Below are positions 60,575 through 64,000 of a stretch of DNA of 64,000 nucleotides, one piece after another (the first letter of the stretch is position 1; each line of letters opens with the position of its first letter). The stretch comes from JAOUEA01 sp963762075. Its GTDB lineage: Bacteria; Actinomycetota; UBA4738; HRBIN12. Location: assembly GCA_963762075.1 (NCBI GenBank), contig CAVXJC010000007.1, forward strand, positions 1 through 64,000, read 5' to 3'. The notes beneath the pieces are model-generated. The model saw only the letters and a list, made by a program, of their open reading frames with translations, ran no database searches and was not told the DNA's origin. Made by a program: the position numbers and the translations under genes.

Positions 60575-61756
60575 ATGGCCAATGAGCGGCAGGAGATGCT
60601 CGAGAAGAGTGCCACCTTGTACTTCGGTCCTTGGTACCGGCAGTCTCCGTTCTTCAACGCCACGAGACGCGCTGGTTGCACCTCGTACGACATCTACAAC
60701 CACATGTACCTCCCGGCGTACTTCGATGACCCGGAGACCGAGTACTGGGCGCTGTCGAATGCCGTGACCATGTGGGACGTGGGCGTCGAGCGCACGATCG
60801 AGGTGAGCGGGCCGGATGCCGACCGTCTCATCGACTCGATCACGTGCCGCGACCTCACGAGATGCGCTGTGAAGCAAGGCAAGTACATGCTCGTCACCGG
60901 GCCCGACGGATCGATCGTGAACGACCCGGTGTTGCTGCACGTGGCGGAGAACCGGTGGTGGATGCAGCTCGCCGATTCCGATGCCGGACTCTATGCGCTC
61001 GGTGTGGCCGCCTCGAGCGGGCTCGACGCGCGGGTGAGCACCCCCGACGTGCACCCCATGCAGGTGCAGGGCCCCCTGGCCGCCAAGACCCTGGAGAAAC
61101 TCGTCGGGCCGGCGATCTACGACATCAAGTACTACTGGATCGAGGAGTTCGAGATCGATGACATCCCTGTGGTGATCAGCCGCACCGGGTGGACCGCGAT
61201 CCCCGGCTTCGAGGTCAACTTGCTCGACCATTCCAAAGGGGATGTGCTGTGGGACAGGATCGCGGCCGCCGGCGAGGAGTACGACATCCGACCGATCGCG
61301 CCGTGCGAGGGGAGGCGGATCGAGGCCGGCATCTTCAACTACGGCTCAGATATCAGGCTGGGCGATACTCCTTTCCACGTGATGGGCTTGGAGCGCCTCG
61401 TCGAGGACCAGCCACAGGACTACATCGGCAAGACCGCACTCGAGGAGCTCCGCATCAACGGCGTCGACCGCAAGCTCGTGGGCATCGAGCTCGAGGGTGA
61501 CGAGCTGCGTGCCGAGATGTCGGAGTACTGGTCCGTGTCGTCGGGTGGCCAGGAAGTGGGACACATGACCGACGCCGTCTGGTCGCCGGGTCTGAAGAAG
61601 AACATCGGGTACGTGTGGGTGCCGATCGCCTTGTCGGAACCTGGCAATCGCCTCGACGTCGAAACCGAAGACGGAGAGCACCTCGTGGGCACGACCGCCG
61701 CGATCCCGTTCGTCGACCCTCGGAAGGAGAAGCCCGCAGGATCGCTGGCGACATAG
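60575..61756 (+). CDS. GcvT/DmdA-like tetrahydrofolate-dependent methyltransferase 2
   Basis: 393 residues from ATG 60575, which has ggcggagg upstream; ATG 60518 would add 19 residues without a good site and overlap the hairpin region. The motifs parallel the upstream copy: YDIYNHMYLPAYFDDPETEY, MWDVGVERTIEVSGPDADRL, VNDPVLLHVAENRWWMQLAD, SRTGWTAIPGFEVNLLD, GHMTDAVWSPGLKKNIGYVW. The copies have clearly diverged, so they probably act on successive intermediates or different methyl donors. Product likely 5-methyl- or methylene-tetrahydrofolate. Confidence 0.88.
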   Translation: MANERQEMLEKSATLYFGPWYRQSPFFNATRRAGCTSYDIYNHMYLPAYFDDPETEYWALSNAVTMWDVGVERTIEVSGPDADRLIDSITCRDLTRCAVKQGKYMLVTGPDGSIVNDPVLLHVAENRWWMQLADSDAGLYALGVAASSGLDARVSTPDVHPMQVQGPLAAKTLEKLVGPAIYDIKYYWIEEFEIDDIPVVISRTGWTAIPGFEVNLLDHSKGDVLWDRIAAAGEEYDIRPIAPCEGRRIEAGIFNYGSDIRLGDTPFHVMGLERLVEDQPQDYIGKTALEELRINGVDRKLVGIELEGDELRAEMSEYWSVSSGGQEVGHMTDAVWSPGLKKNIGYVWVPIALSEPGNRLDVETEDGEHLVGTTAAIPFVDPRKEKPAGSLAT

Positions 61757-61835
61757 CCCGGGGGATGAACCTCCCTCCATCGGGGTATCGAATCAGGCGT
61801 GTGAACGTCGTACCCTCGAACGGGAGGACCCCTCG

Positions 61836-62966
61836 ATGAGACGAACCATGATCGTGCTGGCGGCCGCCCTTGCGGTGTCGGCGAGCGCCTGCTCCGTGTC
61901 CCTCGGCGACAAGGCTGCGGACAGTGGCGTGACGGGCCTGAACAGCGCGGCCTCGGCCGAGCCGATCGACCCCGGCAAGGAGCCGGTCGCCGCCGTCGTC
62001 GAGCGCGTGCTTCCCGCCGTCGTCAACGTCACGACCGATGTCTACCAGTCCGACGGCAGCTCGGGGCAGGGCGTCGGTACCGGATTCATCGTCCGCGCCG
62101 ACGGCGTCATCGTCACCAACTGTCACGTGGTCGAGGGAGGCTCGAGACTCACCGTGTTCCTCTCGGATCGCGACCGCACCGAGTACGAAGCTCGGCTGAT
62201 CGGAGCGGACTGCCTCAACGACCTGGCCGTACTCGACATCGAGGAGCAGGGACTTCCCACCGTGCCGCTCGGTGACTCCGACGGATTGCGGCTCGGCCAG
62301 CGGGTCGTGGCGCTCGGCTACGCTCTCGGTCTCGAAGGAGGCCCGACCGTGACCAGCGGGATCGTGTCCTCCTTGGATCGAACCATCGAAGTGCAGGACC
62401 CGAACTGTCAGGCCTGCCAGGTCGAACAGACCGCGCAAGGTGAGGTTCGTGTGCGCACCTACCCGAGCGTGATCCAGATCGATGCGGCGATCAATCCGGG
62501 GAACTCGGGAGGCCCACTCGTCGACATGGCGGGGCGCGTCGTGGGCATCAACTCTGCCGGCACCCAGAGTGCAGAGAACATCGGGTTCGCCATCAAGATC
62601 GCGTTCGTGAGGGATACGATCGAATCGTCGATCGATGAGCCGCTCGCCGCGACCGGGTACCTGGGTGTGTCGACCACCCAGATCACGGCCGATCTGCGGT
62701 TCCAACAAGGACTCACGACCGACTCGGGGGCCTATGTCGTTGGGACGCTCGCCGACGGGCCCGCCGACGACGTGGGCATCGGCCAAGGCGACGTCATCGT
62801 CTCGGTCGACGGAGAGGCGGTGCGGTCGCCCGACGACCTCGGCACCGTTCTCGACGGGCTGGCGCCTGGAGACTCGGTCGCGATCGAGCTGGTCGAGTCA
62901 GGAGGAGACACGCGCAGGGTCGAGGTGGAGCTCGCTGCGCGGCCGCTTCCGGTGGAGATCCCCTGA
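61836..62966 (+). CDS. HtrA/DegP-type serine protease, predicted lipoprotein
   Basis: 376 residues, ATG behind cgggagga. A lipoprotein-like signal (LAVSASAC, Cys 19) is followed by a trypsin-like domain with triad H97 (TNCHVVEGG), D129 (CLNDLAVLD) and S224 (NPGNSGGPLVDM). One PDZ domain spans about residues 270-370 (YLGVSTTQI to VELVESGGDTRRVEVEL). A Cys-rich insert (CQACQVE) lies between D129 and S224. It would act outside the membrane in protein quality control. Confidence 0.93.
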   Translation: MRRTMIVLAAALAVSASACSVSLGDKAADSGVTGLNSAASAEPIDPGKEPVAAVVERVLPAVVNVTTDVYQSDGSSGQGVGTGFIVRADGVIVTNCHVVEGGSRLTVFLSDRDRTEYEARLIGADCLNDLAVLDIEEQGLPTVPLGDSDGLRLGQRVVALGYALGLEGGPTVTSGIVSSLDRTIEVQDPNCQACQVEQTAQGEVRVRTYPSVIQIDAAINPGNSGGPLVDMAGRVVGINSAGTQSAENIGFAIKIAFVRDTIESSIDEPLAATGYLGVSTTQITADLRFQQGLTTDSGAYVVGTLADGPADDVGIGQGDVIVSVDGEAVRSPDDLGTVLDGLAPGDSVAIELVESGGDTRRVEVELAARPLPVEIP

Positions 62967-62995
62967 TCGGTCCCTGACGGGCGTGGCAGGTGCGC

Positions 62996-63001
62996 TAGCC
63001 T
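62996..63001 (+). promoter_or_regulatory. Leaderless-type -10 box of trmI
   Basis: TAGCCT ends seven bases before GTG 63009, and no ribosome binding site is present. Confidence 0.5.
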
Positions 63002-63008
63002 GCCACGT

Positions 63009-63806
63009 GTGACCGCGCCTGCTTCCAGCACCGGGCCTTTCGGGGAGGGCGATCGCGTGCTGCTGATCGACCAGCGGGATCGCACCTACCTCTTCCGCCT
63101 CGAGGCTGGGGGCACCTATCACACGCACAGTGGCACGCTCGCCCACGACGCGGTGATCGGCGTCACGGAGGGAACCCGGCTCGAGACGTCGCGAGGCATG
63201 GTGCTCGTGGCGTTCAGACCCAGGTTCGCGGACTTCGTGCTGAAGATGCCGAGAGGCGCCCAAGTCGTGTATCCCAAGGACATCGGGCCGATCGTGACGT
63301 ATGCGGACGTCTTCCCGGGCGCGCGGGTTCTCGAGGGAGGAACAGGTTCGGGAGCCCTCACGATCGCGCTCTGTCGCGCCGTCGGCGAGGCAGGAAGGGT
63401 CGTGTCGTACGAGCGACGGGACGAGCATCGCGAGAAGGCGGTCGCCAACATCGAGGCATTCTTCGGCAAGGTGCCGGATGTCGTCGATCTGCGGAGAGGC
63501 GATCTGTCCGAGGTGGAGGGAACGGACGAGCGCTACGACCGCGCGGTGCTCGACATGCCGGAGCCGTGGTCACCTCTGCCCTCGCTCCGACGGGTGCTCG
63601 AGCCTGGCGGGGTGGTCTGCGCCTACCTCCCAACGACGGGACAAGTGCAGCAGCTCGTACTCGCCTTGCCGGGTAACGGGTTCCAGCACATCGAGACGTT
63701 CGAGACGCTGAAACGAGGATGGCACGTGAGCGAGCGCAGCGTACGACCGGACCACCGTATGATCGGGCACACGGGTTTCATATCGGTCGCGCGTCGCGAG
63801 GCGTAA
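63009..63806 (+). CDS. trmI: tRNA (adenine-58-N1) methyltransferase
   Basis: 265 residues. The N-terminal small beta domain (GPFGEGDRVLLIDQRDRTYL, GGTYHTHSGTLAHDAVIG) and PRGAQVVYPKDIGPIVTYAD are typical of TrmI. The SAM motif is VLEGGTGSGALTIALCRAVG, with acidic YERRDEH after strand 2. The active-site region is RAVLDMPEPWSPLPSLRRVL, and the C-terminus has RPDHRMIGHTGFISVARR. It methylates A58 in the tRNA T-loop. In actinobacteria the proteasome ATPase gene often follows, but only about 190 bases are left here. Confidence 0.95.
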   Translation: MTAPASSTGPFGEGDRVLLIDQRDRTYLFRLEAGGTYHTHSGTLAHDAVIGVTEGTRLETSRGMVLVAFRPRFADFVLKMPRGAQVVYPKDIGPIVTYADVFPGARVLEGGTGSGALTIALCRAVGEAGRVVSYERRDEHREKAVANIEAFFGKVPDVVDLRRGDLSEVEGTDERYDRAVLDMPEPWSPLPSLRRVLEPGGVVCAYLPTTGQVQQLVLALPGNGFQHIETFETLKRGWHVSERSVRPDHRMIGHTGFISVARREA

Positions 63807-63925
63807 CAGGATCCATCGCGGGTCGCGGGGCGACATCGCCCGCCGCGAGTCGTACAGAACCCTGTCGGAAGGTGCCGATAGCGTTACTCAGGACGGAACT
63901 ACCCTGGAATGGGCATTACACATCC

Positions 63926-64000
63926 GTGCAGAACTTCCGTATCAATGGGTACGAAGACTCGAGACCGGGCTCCACAGGACCGGGGAGACCGGGGGTACCA
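63926..64000 (+). CDS. Possible N-terminus of a gene running off the right edge
   Basis: GTG 63926 opens a frame beginning MQNFRINGYEDSRPGSTGPG that stays open to the window end. Composition is plausible, but there is no clear ribosome binding site. An ATG at 63945 in another frame is also open. Too short to identify. Between trmI and this point (63807-63925) only a GC-rich imperfect hairpin was noted. Confidence 0.25.
   Translation, partial: MQNFRINGYEDSRPGSTGPGRPGVP

Noticed and set aside
63834..63870. Terminator hairpin after trmI
   Set aside because: The GC-rich arms are imperfect and no T-run follows. It is not distinguishable from chance in this base composition.
1..64000. CRISPR arrays, transposase genes, rRNA genes or T-box/riboswitch leaders
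   Set aside because: No regularly spaced repeats, no DDE/DEDD transposase motifs, no rRNA sequence and no recognisable riboswitch core were seen. The absence of a riboswitch is only a visual judgement.

Overview
High-G+C bacterial DNA, read as a chromosomal segment of a member of the Actinomycetota. The basis is gene order and content: polA, rpsA, coaE, uvrB, uvrA, uvrC, rapZ, gap, pgk, tpiA, phosphoglycerate mutase and secG lie in one broken but collinear backbone, which is the usual actinobacterial order. A DUF2203 protein, a DtxR/MntR-type regulator and a TrmI-type tRNA methyltransferase fit as well. GTG starts are common. Two of the usual neighbours, yvcK and whiA, are missing between rapZ and gap. 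The phosphoglycerate mutase is of the archaeal type (ApgM). I cannot place the organism below phylum from sequence alone.

Positions 1 to about 7.7 kb form a decayed island lying against the 3' end of a tRNA-Leu(CAA) gene. It holds the tail of a probable DUF3631 phage/plasmid replication protein with a perfect 18-bp inverted repeat, small zinc-ribbon proteins and a coiled-coil remnant. It also holds an exported sulfatase, an FG-GAP repeat protein and a TolB-like propeller, all broken by many frameshifts, plus one apparently intact DivIVA-domain gene. A shattered LivK-like lipoprotein gene follows on the other side of the tRNA.

From 9 to 24.3 kb there are two polar amino-acid ABC uptake operons, the first frameshifted in two of its genes. 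Between them lie an FTR1 iron permease with a MntR-like regulator and a palindromic operator, polA, rpsA, coaE, a tightly overlapped HAD/DUF2203/2-hydroxyacid dehydrogenase trio, and a deletion-fused ABC-2 exporter remnant. From 24.4 to 40.5 kb are uvrB, uvrA, uvrC and rapZ. Interspersed are a GMC oxidoreductase, an amidohydrolase, a three-gene set (S9 peptidase, small protein, class V aminotransferase) and a lipoprotein with a C-terminal cupredoxin domain. From 40.5 to 51.3 kb come the lower-glycolysis operon (gap, pgk, tpiA, apgM), a five-gene oligopeptide-type ABC transporter with a strong hairpin after its binding-protein gene, and secG. Then follow tRNA-Leu(GAG), a LamG-like exported protein, a DUF456 membrane protein, an exported propeller, an ABC-F ATPase and a frameshifted YtcJ-like amidohydrolase. 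From 57.9 kb there is a Rieske oxygenase behind a TetR-type palindrome, followed by two tandem GcvT/DmdA-like proteins. This looks like a set for oxidative demethylation of a methylated amine or betaine. An HtrA-type lipoprotein protease and trmI close the window.

Two signals run through the whole window. First, at least eight genes have a TANNNT -10 hexamer only 6-7 nt before the start codon and no ribosome binding site, which points to leaderless mRNAs; dtxR and polA even share overlapping divergent -10 boxes. Second, frameshifts are dense in the first 9 kb and sparse elsewhere. One hits coaE, which is normally essential, so some breaks may be sequence errors rather than biology.
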